Positions 9,132 through 19,175 are shown, numbered from the stretch's first letter. The stretch: 64,000 nucleotides of DNA from Nitrospirota bacterium (GCA_016219645.1 JACRLR010000067.1:1-64000), one strand, 5' to 3'. The notes: generated from the sequence alone by a model not told the origin. Program-made: numbers and translations.

Positions 9132-9902
9132 ATGCGTAGGCCACTCATCGTCGGCAACTGGAAGATGAATAAGACGGCCTCGGAGGCTGTAAGCTTTATT
9201 CGCGACTTCCTCGAACGAATGCCTGCCTCGCCCCACGCCGACGTGGTCATTGCGCCGCCTTTTACGGCCCTCGAATCGGCCCGCAATACCTTGGGTCCCT
9301 CCTCCTGGATCAGCCTCGGCGCGCAAGATGTACATTGGGAAACGCTAGGGGCCTTCACCGGAGAGGTGTCCGCTCCTATGCTGCGCGAATTGGACTGCCG
9401 TTATGTGATTGTCGGCCATTCTGAGCGTCGGACGTTCTTCGGCGAACGAGATGAGGATGTTCGAAAGAAACTCCTGGCGGCGCTGCGGCACGGGCTCTCT
9501 CCAATTCTGTGCGTGGGAGAATCGCTGGCAGAACGTGAGGCAGGCCGGACGGAATCGGTTGTGACAGCGCAACTGAGCGGCGGGTTGGCAGGCTTGACCA
9601 TACGAGATCTGGCGACCGTCACAATCGCCTACGAACCGATCTGGGCTATCGGTACAGAACGGCCTGCTACAACGGAGCAGGCCGTGTCCGTGCATCGCTC
9701 GCTCCGTTTGTGCATGGAAACCGGCTGGGACAGCAAAACGGCGTCGGCCATGAGAATCCTGTATGGCGGAAGCGTGACGCCCAAGAACATCGAATCGCTT
9801 CTCGCCTCGGATGCGATCGATGGGGCATTGGTAGGTGGGGCTTGTCTCCTTCCCGATTCGTTTGCTAGAATTGTGGGTGCTGCTCAGACACAGCGGGTCT
9901 AA
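9132..9902 (+). CDS. tpiA: Triose-phosphate isomerase
   Basis: This 256-residue protein has NWKMNKT (catalytic Lys), the catalytic His region in IVGHSERR, the catalytic Glu in AYEPIWAIGT, and the phosphate-binding YGGSVTPKN. It interconverts dihydroxyacetone phosphate and glyceraldehyde-3-phosphate. It lies between pgk and secG in the same direction, so three consecutive triose enzymes are encoded together. Confidence 0.97.
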   Translation: MRRPLIVGNWKMNKTASEAVSFIRDFLERMPASPHADVVIAPPFTALESARNTLGPSSWISLGAQDVHWETLGAFTGEVSAPMLRELDCRYVIVGHSERRTFFGERDEDVRKKLLAALRHGLSPILCVGESLAEREAGRTESVVTAQLSGGLAGLTIRDLATVTIAYEPIWAIGTERPATTEQAVSVHRSLRLCMETGWDSKTASAMRILYGGSVTPKNIESLLASDAIDGALVGGACLLPDSFARIVGAAQTQRV

Positions 9903-9916
9903 CTGATCGGAGTGCC

Positions 9917-10279
9917 ATGTATACGCTTCTCGTCGTGATTCATGTATTGATCTGTATTCTCATGGTCGGCGCCATTCTCTTGCAATCGGGAAAGGGTGCC
10001 GAGATCGGGGCGTCTTTCGGGGGCTCTAGCCAGACGGTCTTTGGTAGTCGAGGACCCGCCAATTTTTTGAGTAAATTCACGGTCGTCGTCGCTGCTGTGT
10101 TTATGATGACCTCGCTGGGATTGGCCATCCTGGCAAAAGAGCAGGCGTTTTCTTCCACGGTCATCGACCTCAAGAAGAAAGAGACTTCCCAGAGCGCTCC
10201 AGAAACCACGCCCGCTACGCCGGCAGCCCCGGCTGCTGAGAGCCACACTCCAGGCGATTCCTCTTCAGGCAAACACTAA
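9917..10279 (+). CDS. secG: Protein translocase subunit SecG
   Basis: This 120-residue membrane protein begins 15 bases after tpiA. It has two hydrophobic helices (about 3-22 and 51-73) around the conserved loop LLQSGKGAEIGASFGG, then a Pro/Ala/Ser/Thr-rich cytoplasmic tail. SecG is the non-essential third subunit of SecYEG. A tpiA-secG order is common in bacteria. No tRNA gene follows it, unlike in many species. Confidence 0.95.
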   Translation: MYTLLVVIHVLICILMVGAILLQSGKGAEIGASFGGSSQTVFGSRGPANFLSKFTVVVAAVFMMTSLGLAILAKEQAFSSTVIDLKKKETSQSAPETTPATPAAPAAESHTPGDSSSGKH

Positions 10280-10337
10280 ATAGAACGCCACCAAGTTCGC
10301 CGGAACACGAAGACCGTTATTGGGTATGTGTCGTCCG

Positions 10338-10361
10338 TTTGGTTGAGCAAGACCAACCAAA
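10338..10361. terminator. Small inverted repeat between convergent secG and ilvE
   Basis: TTTGGTT (10338-10344) and AACCAAA (10355-10361) form a 7-bp stem with a 10-base loop in the 190-base convergent gap after secG. It could terminate transcription in either direction, but no U-tract flanks it. The rest of the gap shows no gene. Confidence 0.35.
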
Positions 10362-10469
10362 TGAATGAAAACCCAGATGAACCCATTCCGCTTTCCGAGC
10401 GAATAGGGATGCCACGAGCGGCGCGTAATTAGGGCAGGAAAGTAAGGACGAAAACAGCTCAGTGTTTGC

Positions 10470-11384
10470 CTAGATGCGTGTGAGCCATGCCTCGTGTGAA
10501 GGGTCTTCTCCACGCACGATGGAGAAGAATGTTTTCTGCAGGGATTGCGTAATCGGACCTGGCGTGCCGCTTCCAATGCGCCGGTTGTCGATCTCTCGCA
10601 CCGGTGTCAGTTCAGCCGCAGTCCCGGTCAGGAACACTTCATCTGCGATATACATGTCATCGCGCGTGAAGCGCTCCTCCACCACGGGGACGCGTTGCTC
10701 CCGAGCCAACTCGATCACAGAACTTCTGGTGATGCCATCGAGGATCGAAGTCAGCGGCGTGGTCCTGATCTGTCCTTTACGAACAATGAAGATGTTCTCG
10801 CCGGTTCCCTCAGACACATATCCCTCGGTGTCGAGCAAAATAGCTTCATCGTACCCATCTGCTTTTGCCTCCCGTTTCGCGAGGATCGAGTTCACGTAGT
10901 AGCCGGAAATCTTCCCCCTCGTCATCGAGGCGTTGACGTGATGGCGAGTGTACGATGACACACGCGCTCGCATGCCATTCGCGAGCGCATCGTCTCCGAG
11001 GTACGCGCCCCAGGTCCAGGCTGCGATAGCCAGTTTGATGGGGTTGTCGCCGGGATAAACCCCCATCGCTCCATGCCCGATATAGAGAAGCGGGCGAATA
11101 TAGCAGGCCTCCAGTTTGTTGACCTTCACGGTCTCCACGATCGCTTCCGCGACCTGCTTCTTGTCGAAGGGCATCTGCATCATGCCGATATGGGCAGAAT
11201 CGAACAGCCGGTCGACATGCTCCTGCAGTCTAAAAATTGCCGAACCGGATTTTCCCTTGTAACAGCGAATCCCCTCGAACGCAGCCAATCCATAATGAAG
11301 CGAATGGGTCATCACATGGACATGCGCGTCCGCCCAATTGACGAACGACCCATCCATCCAAATTTTTCCTTGAGGCTCAAGCAT
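10470..11384 (-). CDS. ilvE: Branched-chain-amino-acid aminotransferase
   Basis: This is a class IV PLP aminotransferase of 304 residues from the preferred ATG (nine residues could be added upstream; neither start has a clear ribosome-binding site). Family features are GKIWMDG at the start, LHYGLAAFEGIRCY, the Schiff-base Lys in NSILAKREA, EGTGENIF, and LTGTAAELTPV. It catalyses the last step of Val, Leu and Ile synthesis. It is encoded alone and convergent with secG, about 8 kb from the ilvBNC genes that supply its substrates. Confidence 0.93.
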   Translation of the reverse strand: MLEPQGKIWMDGSFVNWADAHVHVMTHSLHYGLAAFEGIRCYKGKSGSAIFRLQEHVDRLFDSAHIGMMQMPFDKKQVAEAIVETVKVNKLEACYIRPLLYIGHGAMGVYPGDNPIKLAIAAWTWGAYLGDDALANGMRARVSSYTRHHVNASMTRGKISGYYVNSILAKREAKADGYDEAILLDTEGYVSEGTGENIFIVRKGQIRTTPLTSILDGITRSSVIELAREQRVPVVEERFTRDDMYIADEVFLTGTAAELTPVREIDNRRIGSGTPGPITQSLQKTFFSIVRGEDPSHEAWLTRI

Positions 11385-11478
11385 TGGTGACGAAGACGAG
11401 CGGTAAACCATTGAGCGCTGAAGTCGGAATATAGCAGCGGGCTGGAAGAAGCGTCAAGCAATGGGGGTGGAGCGTCTC

Positions 11479-11853
11479 TCAGTTCGACAACGGAGAGCTG
11501 CGAATCTGCTGGTTCAAGAGAGAGGCAATGTGTTTCGCGGCTGCTGGATTGATGTGGACAAAGTCCAGGCCGAAGTCATACCCATCTACCCAGCGGACCG
11601 TTGCCCGTTCGATTTCCACGGTTGGGCCATCATCAGCAAGCGTGAGGCGCAAAGCAATATTGAGGCCAGGCTCAACCGCGTGTTCGCCTTGAACGCGCAT
11701 ACCGAATTGAGACAAATTGGTCACGACACCCTTTCCTACAAATTCACCGCTGAGATAATACAGGATACGCCATGTTGGTATACGACGATAGGGGCGAAAC
11801 ACGAATCGAGCATGTTTTGGTTTAGAGAGGGGAGATTTTGGTGCGATGGCCAT
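11479..11853 (-). CDS. PilZ-domain protein
   Basis: The protein is 124 residues from the ATG at 11853, which has GGAGAG upstream; 15 more residues are possible. PilZ signature residues are visible: RPYRR (RxxxR) and NLSQFG (D/NxSxxG) about 30 residues later, followed by a beta-rich half. PilZ domains bind cyclic di-GMP and act as stand-alone effectors. It lies upstream of ilvE in the same direction, separated by about 95 bases. The target is unknown. An HD-GYP phosphodiesterase at 46.1 kb is consistent with cyclic di-GMP signalling in this organism. Confidence 0.8.
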   Translation of the reverse strand: MAIAPKSPLSKPKHARFVFRPYRRIPTWRILYYLSGEFVGKGVVTNLSQFGMRVQGEHAVEPGLNIALRLTLADDGPTVEIERATVRWVDGYDFGLDFVHINPAAAKHIASLLNQQIRSSPLSN

Positions 11854-12138
11854 CAGTCTCTCCAATCGATAAAATGGCTCTCCGAGAAAAAATAGCATAC
11901 GCCAAAGACCTGGAGCGGGATAGCCAACGAAGAGGCTAACCCGAAGGAGGGGGAGCGAGGTGGCTTCCGTCGGGAGGAACGTTTCGTGGAAGGGTATGCC
12001 GAAACTGGGTGAACGGCGGCTTTTCGCAATATTGACAGATTTCTTATCCGTCTGTTAGCCTGACCGGTCTATTTTACGACCACTTACGTGTACCTTTCTC
12101 ACTGATTCCAGGTGGGGAAAAAAGGAGCTGCGACTCCC

Positions 12139-13953
12139 GTGGGCCGAGGCCTGATCTCTGAAGACGTGATCAATCAAGTCAAAGATCGAGTCGATATTGC
12201 CGAGGTGGTAGGCCAGCATGTGAGCCTGGCCCGGGCCGGCCAGAACTTAAAAGGCCTCTGTCCTTTCCATCAGGAAAAATCGCCCTCCTTTACAGTCAGT
12301 CCGTCACGCCAGATCTTTCATTGTTTCGGATGTGGCGCGGGCGGCAACGTATTTACATTTCTCATGCGGATCACTGGGGCGAGTTTTCCTGATACGGTAC
12401 GTGAGCTTGGACAGAAATTCGGGGTTGACGTGCCGGATAGTGGGTCAAGCGTGGGGCCTCAAGCGGCACAGGCGATTCGCTTTGAACAGCTCAATCGCGC
12501 GGTCGCAGCATGGTTTCGACAGAATTTGCGGGATGGGGTGACGGGAGCGACGGCGCGCGACTACTTGGCCAGCCGGGGCATTTACACTGAGACAATTGAG
12601 AGATTTGAAATCGGTTGTGCACCGGCTGAATGGGATGGGCTCATCAAGGCGCTGAGCAAGCAGGGCTTTCCACAGAGTGATTTGTCAGCTGTAGGGTTGA
12701 CGGTCGCACGCGAACATGCGTCTGGGGCCTATGATCGTTTTCGCACCCGTGTGATGTTTCCTATCATGGACTTGCGTAAGCGGGTGATCGGTTTTGGAGG
12801 ACGTATCCTTGGTGAGGGGACTCCAAAATACCTGAATTCTCCGGATACTCCCTTGTTTAAAAAGGGGCAGACTCTCTACGCATTGGATCTTGCACGGGAA
12901 GCGGTTGCCCGACTCAAGACCGTAATTGTCGTGGAAGGGTATTTTGACGCTGTCGCGCTTCACCAAGCCGGACTGACCCATACGGTGGCGACGTTAGGGA
13001 CCGCGCTGACAGCGGAGCATATTCAGGTGTTGAGACGGTTTGCCTCGAAGGTCGTGTTGTTGTTCGATCCGGATCCGGCAGGGGTTCGCGCAGCATTGCG
13101 CGGGCTCGATCTGTTCGTAAACAGTGGAATTGGTGTGAAGGTCGTCACATTGCCGGCGGGAGAAGATCCCGATACCTATGTGCGGAAGGAAGGACCAGAT
13201 GCTTTTGCTCGATTGGAAGAGCAGTCACCGAGCCTCTTGGATTTTTCCCTCGAACATTGTTTGAGTACGGCGGAGTCCGGTACGATTGAAGGGCGAATCC
13301 GCAGCGTGGACGATGTGCTGCGGATTTTACAAAAGAGCGAGCATCCGATCGAACGGGAGGAACGGATGCGGGTGGTGGCCGAACGACTGGGGATTAGTCA
13401 ACATCGATTGATCGAACGGTATCCGTTGTTAGTCCAGTCGGAGGGACGTCGCCCGGTGACAGTTCAATCGCCTGGCGTTCCACCGGCGATGTTCAAGGGT
13501 GCGAGCGAAGAACGGGATCTGGTGTATTTTCTGTTGCAGGGGCAGTTGACAGCTGCCGATATGCAACAGCTGCGGCCCGAGGCCTTCTCCGTTCCGGCCT
13601 GTCGGATCCTGGTCGAGGCGGCGTTGAAACACTGTGATCGAAGCGGTCGGGTTCGGCTCAGGGCGTTGTTGGATGAAGTGGCCGATCATCCGGACTGCGG
13701 GACGCTGGCGACGGAATTGTCCGTTCGGGAAGACCATTTCGATGACGTGCCGGCCCACATTGCCGGCTGTTTAGAGACGCTGGATCGGAAGCGGGACGAG
13801 GCTGCACTTCGAGAGAAGATTGCGCAGCTCAAAGCGGCCGAACGGGACGGTCGTGCGGAAGATGCGCGAATGCTGAATGTACAAGTAAATGAATTGCGAA
13901 TGCACAAAGCCGGTCGGCCTCCCGCCGGGATGTTGTCCTTCGTGAAGGAGTAG
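12139..13953 (+). CDS. dnaG: DNA primase
   Basis: The order is a CHC2-type zinc finger (CPFH, then CFGC about 20 residues later) near residue 40, the RNA-polymerase-like core, Toprim motifs with [11 protein letters not shown] and DPDPAG, and a C-terminal helicase-interaction domain. The GTG at 12139 has AAAGGAG upstream; a GTG at 12112 would add nine residues. The length is about 604 residues, normal for the family. It makes RNA primers at the replication fork. It ends two bases before rpoD, forming the widespread dnaG-rpoD pair. Confidence 0.95.
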   Translation: MGRGLISEDVINQVKDRVDIAEVVGQHVSLARAGQNLKGLCPFHQEKSPSFTVSPSRQIFHCFGCGAGGNVFTFLMRITGASFPDTVRELGQKFGVDVPDSGSSVGPQAAQAIRFEQLNRAVAAWFRQNLRDGVTGATARDYLASRGIYTETIERFEIGCAPAEWDGLIKALSKQGFPQSDLSAVGLTVAREHASGAYDRFRTRVMFPIMDLRKRVIGFGGRILGEGTPKYLNSPDTPLFKKGQTLYALDLAREAVARLKTVIVVEGYFDAVALHQAGLTHTVATLGTALTAEHIQVLRRFASKVVLLFDPDPAGVRAALRGLDLFVNSGIGVKVVTLPAGEDPDTYVRKEGPDAFARLEEQSPSLLDFSLEHCLSTAESGTIEGRIRSVDDVLRILQKSEHPIEREERMRVVAERLGISQHRLIERYPLLVQSEGRRPVTVQSPGVPPAMFKGASEERDLVYFLLQGQLTAADMQQLRPEAFSVPACRILVEAALKHCDRSGRVRLRALLDEVADHPDCGTLATELSVREDHFDDVPAHIAGCLETLDRKRDEAALREKIAQLKAAERDGRAEDARMLNVQVNELRMHKAGRPPAGMLSFVKE

Positions 13954-13955
13954 TC

Positions 13956-15788
13956 ATGGCCAAACCAGAATTGCTCGGGGAAGTGAAGAGGCTGATCTCG
14001 ATTGGAAAAGAGAAAGGCTTTTTGACGTACGACGAGCTGAACAGCACGTTGCCAGCTGAAGTGGTGTCCTCCGAGCAGTTCGGCAGCATCATGACGATGT
14101 TCGGTGAAATGGATATCGAGATTGTCGATGCACCGGAAGGGGAGCGGATCAGAAAAGCCCGGGATACTGAAGAGGCAACTGAAGATGCCGAGGAAGCCGA
14201 GGTTGAAGCCGGCACCGGCGCAGGGGAGGAGAGTGAAAAGGAAGAGAAAGAGATCGATCTCACTCCCGGTGCGCTCAGCCGGACCGATGATCCGGTCCGG
14301 CTCTACCTCAAAGAGATGGGCAGCGTGGCATTGTTGAGTCGCGAGGGCGAAATCGAGATCGCGAAACGCATCGAAGAGGGAAAGAAGGACATCGCTTCGG
14401 TAATTTATGGGATGCCGATGACGATTGAGTTTGTCCTTGCCCTGTACGATCAGCTCAAGAATGGGACCATCGATGTGCGTGAGATCGTTCCCATTGTCGA
14501 GACCGAAGAAGAGTTCGAGGAAGAGCAAATCCAGCGAGACTATGAAGAACTGCGGGTCAAGACCCTCGAAGGGCTGAACTCCGTCCGGAAAATCTCGACC
14601 TCACTCAAAAGCCTTTATGAAGTTGTTCGGCATGCCAACAGTGACCCCGTCAAGCAGAAGAAGATCAAAAAGCAGATCGATACGATTCGCGATCAGGTCG
14701 TGGAGAAGATGGAGTCCGTCAACCTGCACGGCGTATTGAAGGACCGGATGGTGCAGCGTGTGAGGGAGTTGGCCATTCAGATACGAACTGCGGAGCGAGA
14801 GATCGTCAGTTGTCAGAGGCGGCTTGGGATCAGCGGTGAAGCCGGCGCTGAGGCTCTTAAGAAGCTCGGCCTCGCGCGGAAAGATTTCCTCGCGGTCAAA
14901 CGTAAGACGAGCTGTTCGGAGGAGGCACTCAACGAAATTAAGAAACTATACCAAGCGGCAAAGGGGAGGATCCTCAGACTGGAAACCGAAGAGGCCCTCG
15001 TGTCCGCTGCAGAGATTAAAGATGCGGTCAAACATCTAGATGTGGCGGAAGACAAGGTCAAGCGCGGGAAGGCCGAGCTGGTTGAGGCGAATCTTCGTCT
15101 CGTCGTGAGTATCGCCAAGAAATATACGAACCGGGGCCTTCAATTCCTTGACCTGATCCAGGAAGGCAATATTGGCCTGATGAAGGCCGTGGATAAGTTC
15201 GAGTACAAGCGCGGCTACAAGTTCAGTACCTATGCCACCTGGTGGATTCGCCAAGCGATTACCCGCGCGATTGCCGATCAAGCACGGACCATCCGTATCC
15301 CAGTCCATATGATAGAGACGATCAACAAACTGATTCGAACCTCCCGTCATCTGGTCCAGAAACTCGGGCGGGAACCGACGCCGGAGGAAATTGCCGAACG
15401 CATGGACCTGCCGCTCGATAAAGTGCGGAAGATTTTGAAAATCGCACGCGAGCCAATTTCTCTGGAGACTCCGATCGGTGAGGAGGAAGACAGCCATTTA
15501 GGCGATTTTATCGAGGACAAGAAGGCAGTTTCTCCTCTGGAGGCCGCAATCCGGTACGACCTCCAACGCCAGATCAACAGTGCGCTGGAAACATTGACGC
15601 CACGGGAAGAGAAGGTTCTACGGAAACGGTTCGGCATCGGCGAAGCCACCGACCATACCCTCGAAGAGGTTGGCCAGGATTTCGAAGTGACCCGCGAGCG
15701 TATCCGGCAGATCGAGGCCAAGGCCTTGCGCAAGCTGCGTCATCCAAGTCGGAGCAAGAAGCTACGCAGCTTCGTGGAAAGTCTGTGA
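13956..15788 (+). CDS. rpoD: RNA polymerase primary sigma factor RpoD (sigma-70)
   Basis: This is a 610-residue protein. Region 1.1 is N-terminal, followed by an acidic linker (about 70-100). Region 1.2 holds [11 protein letters not shown], a large non-conserved insert follows, then region 2 ([32 protein letters not shown]), region 3, and region 4 with [20 protein letters not shown]. This full-length form with region 1.1 marks the housekeeping sigma factor. It is co-transcribed with dnaG. The promoters found in this window match its expected TTGACA/TATAAT specificity. Confidence 0.97.
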   Translation: MAKPELLGEVKRLISIGKEKGFLTYDELNSTLPAEVVSSEQFGSIMTMFGEMDIEIVDAPEGERIRKARDTEEATEDAEEAEVEAGTGAGEESEKEEKEIDLTPGALSRTDDPVRLYLKEMGSVALLSREGEIEIAKRIEEGKKDIASVIYGMPMTIEFVLALYDQLKNGTIDVREIVPIVETEEEFEEEQIQRDYEELRVKTLEGLNSVRKISTSLKSLYEVVRHANSDPVKQKKIKKQIDTIRDQVVEKMESVNLHGVLKDRMVQRVRELAIQIRTAEREIVSCQRRLGISGEAGAEALKKLGLARKDFLAVKRKTSCSEEALNEIKKLYQAAKGRILRLETEEALVSAAEIKDAVKHLDVAEDKVKRGKAELVEANLRLVVSIAKKYTNRGLQFLDLIQEGNIGLMKAVDKFEYKRGYKFSTYATWWIRQAITRAIADQARTIRIPVHMIETINKLIRTSRHLVQKLGREPTPEEIAERMDLPLDKVRKILKIAREPISLETPIGEEEDSHLGDFIEDKKAVSPLEAAIRYDLQRQINSALETLTPREEKVLRKRFGIGEATDHTLEEVGQDFEVTRERIRQIEAKALRKLRHPSRSKKLRSFVESL

Positions 15789-15890
15789 CGGGAATAGTGA
15801 TGTTCCTTGGGATTTGACTCCGTTCCATGGGCGGCCTAAAATCGGACGTTCGTGTCTGGGGGCAGGCGCGAGAGAGTCATCCGCCTGATC

Positions 15891-15967
15891 GGGCCCATAG
15901 CTCAGGTGGTTAGAGCGGCTGACTCATAATCAGCTGGTCCTAGGTTCAAGTCCTAGTGGGCCCACCA
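15891..15967 (+). tRNA. tRNA with CAU anticodon (Ile2 or elongator Met)
   Basis: This 77-nt gene has a 7-bp acceptor stem (GGGCCCA pairing with TGGGCCC), an encoded CCA end, the D-loop TAGCTCAGGTGGTTAGAGC, the anticodon stem GCTGA/TCAGC around loop CTCATAA, and the T-arm with GGTTCAAGTCC. The anticodon CAT could read Met or, after lysidine modification, the Ile codon AUA. The acceptor with C at positions 4-5 and the T-arm resemble bacterial tRNA-Ile2, so I lean that way. It is not an initiator because position 1 pairs with the opposite base. Confidence 0.92.
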
Positions 15968-16023
15968 GTGAGGCAGCGCAACTCATGGCCGAGAGCGTTG
16001 TGCAGACCAATAGGTAGAGGAAT

Positions 16024-16803
16024 GTGTTGAACCAGAATCTTTCCCCCCTCATTGAGCTGCAGAAATTGGATTTCCGCATCATGGAAATCAAGGACCAGCG
16101 CCGAAAAATCCCAGAACGGCTCCAAGCGATTGAAGCTCCGCGTCGAGAAGCCCAGCAACTTCATCAACAAACCAGCGCTTCTGTGGATGTGCTGATCAAA
16201 GAGAGGCGATCGCACGAACAAGATCTTGAAGCCCATGAATCGCACACAGAAAAGATGAAGTCTCGATTGTCCGAGTTGAAGTCTAACAAGGAATACCAAG
16301 CGCATCTGTTCGAGATCGAGGTTGCCAACAAGAAGAAAGGGGATATTGAGGAGAAGATCTTGCTGTGTATGGAGAAGATCGAGCAAGTGCAATATAGGGC
16401 GAAAGAAGCGCAGGAGAAGCTCAGTGTAATCGACAAGACCTTTGCGCAGGAAAAACAGGCACTCGACGAACTGGAGCGCGCGCTGTCACGAGAGTTGGCC
16501 GATCTCGAATCGCAGTACCAAGCTCGCTCGTCTCATGTCGAGAAAGGGCTGCTCAACCGTTATAACACGATTAAGGCGGCACGGAAGGATCAGCCGCTCG
16601 CTGAGATCAAAGAGGGGATTTGTTCCGGATGCCGGCTTCAGCTTCCCCCCCAACTGATCACAGAGGTAAAGCGCTCCCAAGATCTCCATACCTGTCCCTA
16701 TTGCAGGCGGATGTTGTACTGGGATGGAGAAGTTCCTGTCGAAGCAGTGCCAGGTCCCGATCTCGATAAAACGTCGGCCCTTGAGATTGGCGAGTCTGTC
16801 TAA
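16024..16803 (+). CDS. Coiled-coil protein with C-terminal C4 zinc ribbon
   Basis: This is a 259-residue protein. Residues 1-185 form a long charged coiled coil with KSNKEYQAHLFEIE, typical of the zf-RING_7/CT398-like family. A zinc ribbon follows (CSGCRLQL, then CPYCRRMLYW). Proteins of this type often sit next to RNase H genes, as here, where it ends convergently with rnhC and overlaps it by 4 bases. Homologues are proposed to bind nucleic acid or to act in flagellar or secretion contexts, but no firm function is known. The start codon is GTG. Confidence 0.8.
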   Translation: MLNQNLSPLIELQKLDFRIMEIKDQRRKIPERLQAIEAPRREAQQLHQQTSASVDVLIKERRSHEQDLEAHESHTEKMKSRLSELKSNKEYQAHLFEIEVANKKKGDIEEKILLCMEKIEQVQYRAKEAQEKLSVIDKTFAQEKQALDELERALSRELADLESQYQARSSHVEKGLLNRYNTIKAARKDQPLAEIKEGICSGCRLQLPPQLITEVKRSQDLHTCPYCRRMLYWDGEVPVEAVPGPDLDKTSALEIGESV

Positions 16804-17462
16804 TCTCTTTCTCTCAAAACAGCCTGCGTCGTTTTGAAGTGGAGTTTGGCAACTGACCCCAGTCGCTCCTCTCCATGCTTCTTCACGATCATGCGTCCGG
16901 CCAGCTCAACGGCTGGTGATGCGCCTTTGGGCAACGTTGTGCCGATCTCATCCGAGAGACGTTTCAATCGCTGAAGGAATTCTGCACGGGCCAGGATCGA
17001 CGCAGCGGCCACGGCCAGGTCGGACTCGGCCTTATGCCGTTGTTCCAGAGTGATGGTGCGCCCCTTTTCCTGTAGTGCGTTGAGAATCAACCGTTCGTCG
17101 CCGAACTGATCGGCAATTGCGCGCTCACATGAAACCCTGTCTAGGAGAGTCTCGAGGGCTTTGGCATGTCCCCAGGCCAGCAGGCGATTCAAGTTGTGGA
17201 TCTTCGCGTACAGTTCGTTGTATCGCTGCGGGCCGATCGCGATAATGCTATGCGGGCAAATCATCCGGATGTCAGGCGCCATGTCGAGAATGCGGCCGTC
17301 GGAAATTTTCTTGCTGTCCCGCACCTGCATGAGAGTCAGTTCATCCTGTGTCGTCGCATCGACAAAGACGGCGGCGATGACCAGGGGACCAAAATAGTCC
17401 CCTTTGCCGGACTCATCAATACCGATTCGCTCAATGCGGGTTTTTTCAGTGGTTTTGGTCAC
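16800..17462 (-). CDS. rnhC: Ribonuclease HIII
   Basis: This 220-residue protein begins close to GIDESGKGDYFGPLV, the signature that separates RNase HIII from HII. Catalytic acids follow in RDSKK and in the AESDLAVAAASILAR helix region. It cleaves the RNA strand of RNA-DNA hybrids. The N-terminal TBP-like substrate-binding domain of Bacillus RNase HIII is missing, so the protein is the catalytic core only. RNase HIII is less common than HII. It is convergent with the coiled-coil gene. Confidence 0.9.
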   Translation of the reverse strand: MTKTTEKTRIERIGIDESGKGDYFGPLVIAAVFVDATTQDELTLMQVRDSKKISDGRILDMAPDIRMICPHSIIAIGPQRYNELYAKIHNLNRLLAWGHAKALETLLDRVSCERAIADQFGDERLILNALQEKGRTITLEQRHKAESDLAVAAASILARAEFLQRLKRLSDEIGTTLPKGASPAVELAGRMIVKKHGEERLGSVAKLHFKTTQAVLRERD

Positions 17463-17575
17463 AGGTCTGTGGCTTAGTAGAGATTCTCCGGGCGGCCCGG
17501 TAATCTAACAGAGCCTCAAGGGACGGTCAATTTCTCAAGTCGAAGACAGCGAGTCTTTATTGAGGAGGATGGGTG

Positions 17576-18436
17576 ATGCAGGCATGGAGGTTGTTCTCGC
17601 CTGGAGCGGTGGTAATTGTCGTGGGAATCGGGATGATGGTGGTCAGTGGGTGCGAAACGAATCCCTACACAGGGCGATCACAGTTGTTGATGACTTCAGT
17701 ATCAGAGGAGATGCAATTAGGCGCACAGGCCTATAGTCAAGTGAAGAACGATCCCAAGCTCCGGCAGTCGCAAGATCCGCGAGAGATCGAACCGGTCAAG
17801 CGGATCGCTGCCAGGATTATAGAGGCGGCGAAACGATCGAAATATGCTGAGATGGCACAGCAGTTTCAATGGGAAGTGACGGTGATCAAGGATGACAAGA
17901 CGGCAAATGCCTTTGCGCTGCCCGGCGGCAAGATGGCGGTCTATACCGGTATTTTTCCCATGGCCAAGACTGAAGCAGGGTTAGCCGCCGTCATGGGACA
18001 TGAAGTCGTCCATGCGCTGGCTCGGCATGGTGCGGAACGGATGAGCCAGGGCCAGCTGACGAATGTGGGACTTCAGGTCGTTGGCGCGGCAGCCGGCGCC
18101 ACAGGCGGAGGGGGGACGTTGGGGCAAGCGGCGATGGCGGCGTTAGGTGTCGGGGCACAAGTCGGTGTACTATTGCCCTTCAGTCGAAAGCACGAATCGG
18201 AGGCGGATTATGTGGGGATACTGCTCGCAGCAGACGCGGGGTACGACCCGCGCGAGGCTGTAGCCCTGTGGGAAAGGATGGGGCAGATGTCCGGCGGTGC
18301 GCCGTCTGAATTTCTGTCTACGCATCCAAGCCACGAGACCCGCATCACTCAGCTGAAAAGATGGATGCCGGAAGCCATGGCTATTTACCAGACCAGGCCC
18401 CCAGCGCCCGCAGCGCTGTTGCCGTCTGTGCAGTAG
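17576..18436 (+). CDS. M48 family zinc metalloprotease, lipoprotein
   Basis: The ATG follows GAGGAGG. Residues 1-27 form a lipoprotein signal ending in VVSGC. The peptidase domain has the zinc motif HEVVH with a following HARxG-like context, the third ligand region ESEADYVGILL, and LSTHPSHETR near the end. It resembles periplasmic M48 proteases such as LoiP/YggG and the BepA peptidase domain, without TPR repeats. It probably acts in outer-membrane protein quality control. It is a single gene, followed by rnpB. Confidence 0.92.
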   Translation: MQAWRLFSPGAVVIVVGIGMMVVSGCETNPYTGRSQLLMTSVSEEMQLGAQAYSQVKNDPKLRQSQDPREIEPVKRIAARIIEAAKRSKYAEMAQQFQWEVTVIKDDKTANAFALPGGKMAVYTGIFPMAKTEAGLAAVMGHEVVHALARHGAERMSQGQLTNVGLQVVGAAAGATGGGGTLGQAAMAALGVGAQVGVLLPFSRKHESEADYVGILLAADAGYDPREAVALWERMGQMSGGAPSEFLSTHPSHETRITQLKRWMPEAMAIYQTRPPAPAALLPSVQ

Positions 18437-18459
18437 GTCGAGGCATGCTGGATGAGCCC

Positions 18460-18488
18460 TTGAAAGGGCGGGCAGTCAGTCCTATAGT
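18460..18488 (+). promoter_or_regulatory. Promoter of the RNase P RNA gene
   Basis: TTGAAA (18460-18465) and TATAGT (18483-18488) are spaced by 17 bases and lie 12 bases before the predicted 5' end of the RNA. The -10 box matches the consensus at four or five positions. This is a good match for a constitutive sigma-70 promoter. Confidence 0.7.
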
Positions 18489-18500
18489 ACTGTGGCGCGA

Positions 18501-18926
18501 GGGAGAAGACCGGGTGATCGCTTGGAGCGGTAACGCTGTAAGAGGAAAGTCCGGACTTCATGGGCAGGGCGCTGGGCAATTCCCAGGCGGAGTGATCCGA
18601 CACCAGCACCACAGAGAATAGACCGCCGATGGGCGAAGCGATGGGATTCCAATCCCGTCAGCTTGGCTCAGGTAAGGGTGAAACGGTGGAGTAAGAGCCC
18701 ACCGCGGTGGTGGCGACATCACCGGCAGGGTAAGCGTCGCCCGATGCAAGGCCAAATAGGAAGACATCTGTCGGCTTTCTTCGGAGGGTCGGCGACCGGC
18801 TGGCCCGGCCGAGGTCTTCGGGTAGGCCGCTTGAGGTTCGAGGTAACTCGAATCCCAGAGAAATGATCATCACCGTTTGGGAGCAAATCCTAGGCGGGAC
18901 AGAATCCGGCTTATAGGTCTTCTCCA
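18501..18926 (+). ncRNA. rnpB: RNase P RNA (bacterial A type)
   Basis: Universal P-RNA blocks appear in order: GAGGAAAGTCCGGACT at about 18542, ACAGAGAATAGACCGCC, GGTAAGGGTGAAACGGTGG, GAGCCCACCGCG, GCAAGGCCAAATAGG, GTAGGCCGCTTGAG, AGAGAAATGATCATC, and ACAGAATCCGGCTTAT near the 3' end. The 5' GGGAGAAGACC pairs with the 3' GGTCTTCTCC (P1 helix), which sets the ends at about 18501 and 18926. The RNA is the catalytic subunit that matures tRNA 5' ends. A T-run at 18932-18938 follows and probably terminates it. The 3' 57 bases are overlapped by an antisense protein gene. Confidence 0.95.
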
Positions 18927-19175
18927 CCGCGCTTTTTTTATCGCTCGACGCAGCTCCCCTTCTGTTACTGCCCCTGCAAAGTGTTCAACCTCGTCGAGCA
19001 AGACAACGGGAACCCTCGCCCCGTAACGTTCCATCAAGACGCTGTCACCTTCGATAGACACCTTCCGTATTTCGATAGACAGTTCTGACTGGAGATGCAA
19101 CGCTATCCCATAGACGACTGTACAGAGATGGCAGTTATCACGAAAGAGGATGGTTACACGCACGGGTATGCTCAT
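18870..19175 (-). CDS. Glutaredoxin-like thioredoxin-fold protein (DUF836 type)
   Basis: This 101-residue protein has a beta-strand start followed by the redox motif CHLC at residues 15-18 (NCHLC), then YGARVPVVLLDE containing the cis-Pro, and a C-terminal helix that ends in a basic tail. This is the short glutaredoxin-like DUF836 pattern. It is likely a cytoplasmic thiol-disulfide protein. Its last 19 codons (18870-18926) lie antisense to the 3' end of rnpB and its terminator, an unusual constraint. Confidence 0.75.
   Translation of the reverse strand: MSIPVRVTILFRDNCHLCTVVYGIALHLQSELSIEIRKVSIEGDSVLMERYGARVPVVLLDEVEHFAGAVTEGELRRAIKKARWRRPISRILSRLGFAPKR

Noticed and set aside
10280-10469. 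Possible tRNA gene after secG
   Set aside because: Many bacteria have tRNA-Leu here, but no acceptor stem, anticodon stem or T-arm sequence is present.
13686-14528. Leftward 280-codon frame across the dnaG-rpoD junction
   Set aside because: It is a shadow of two well-supported genes with no recognisable motif.
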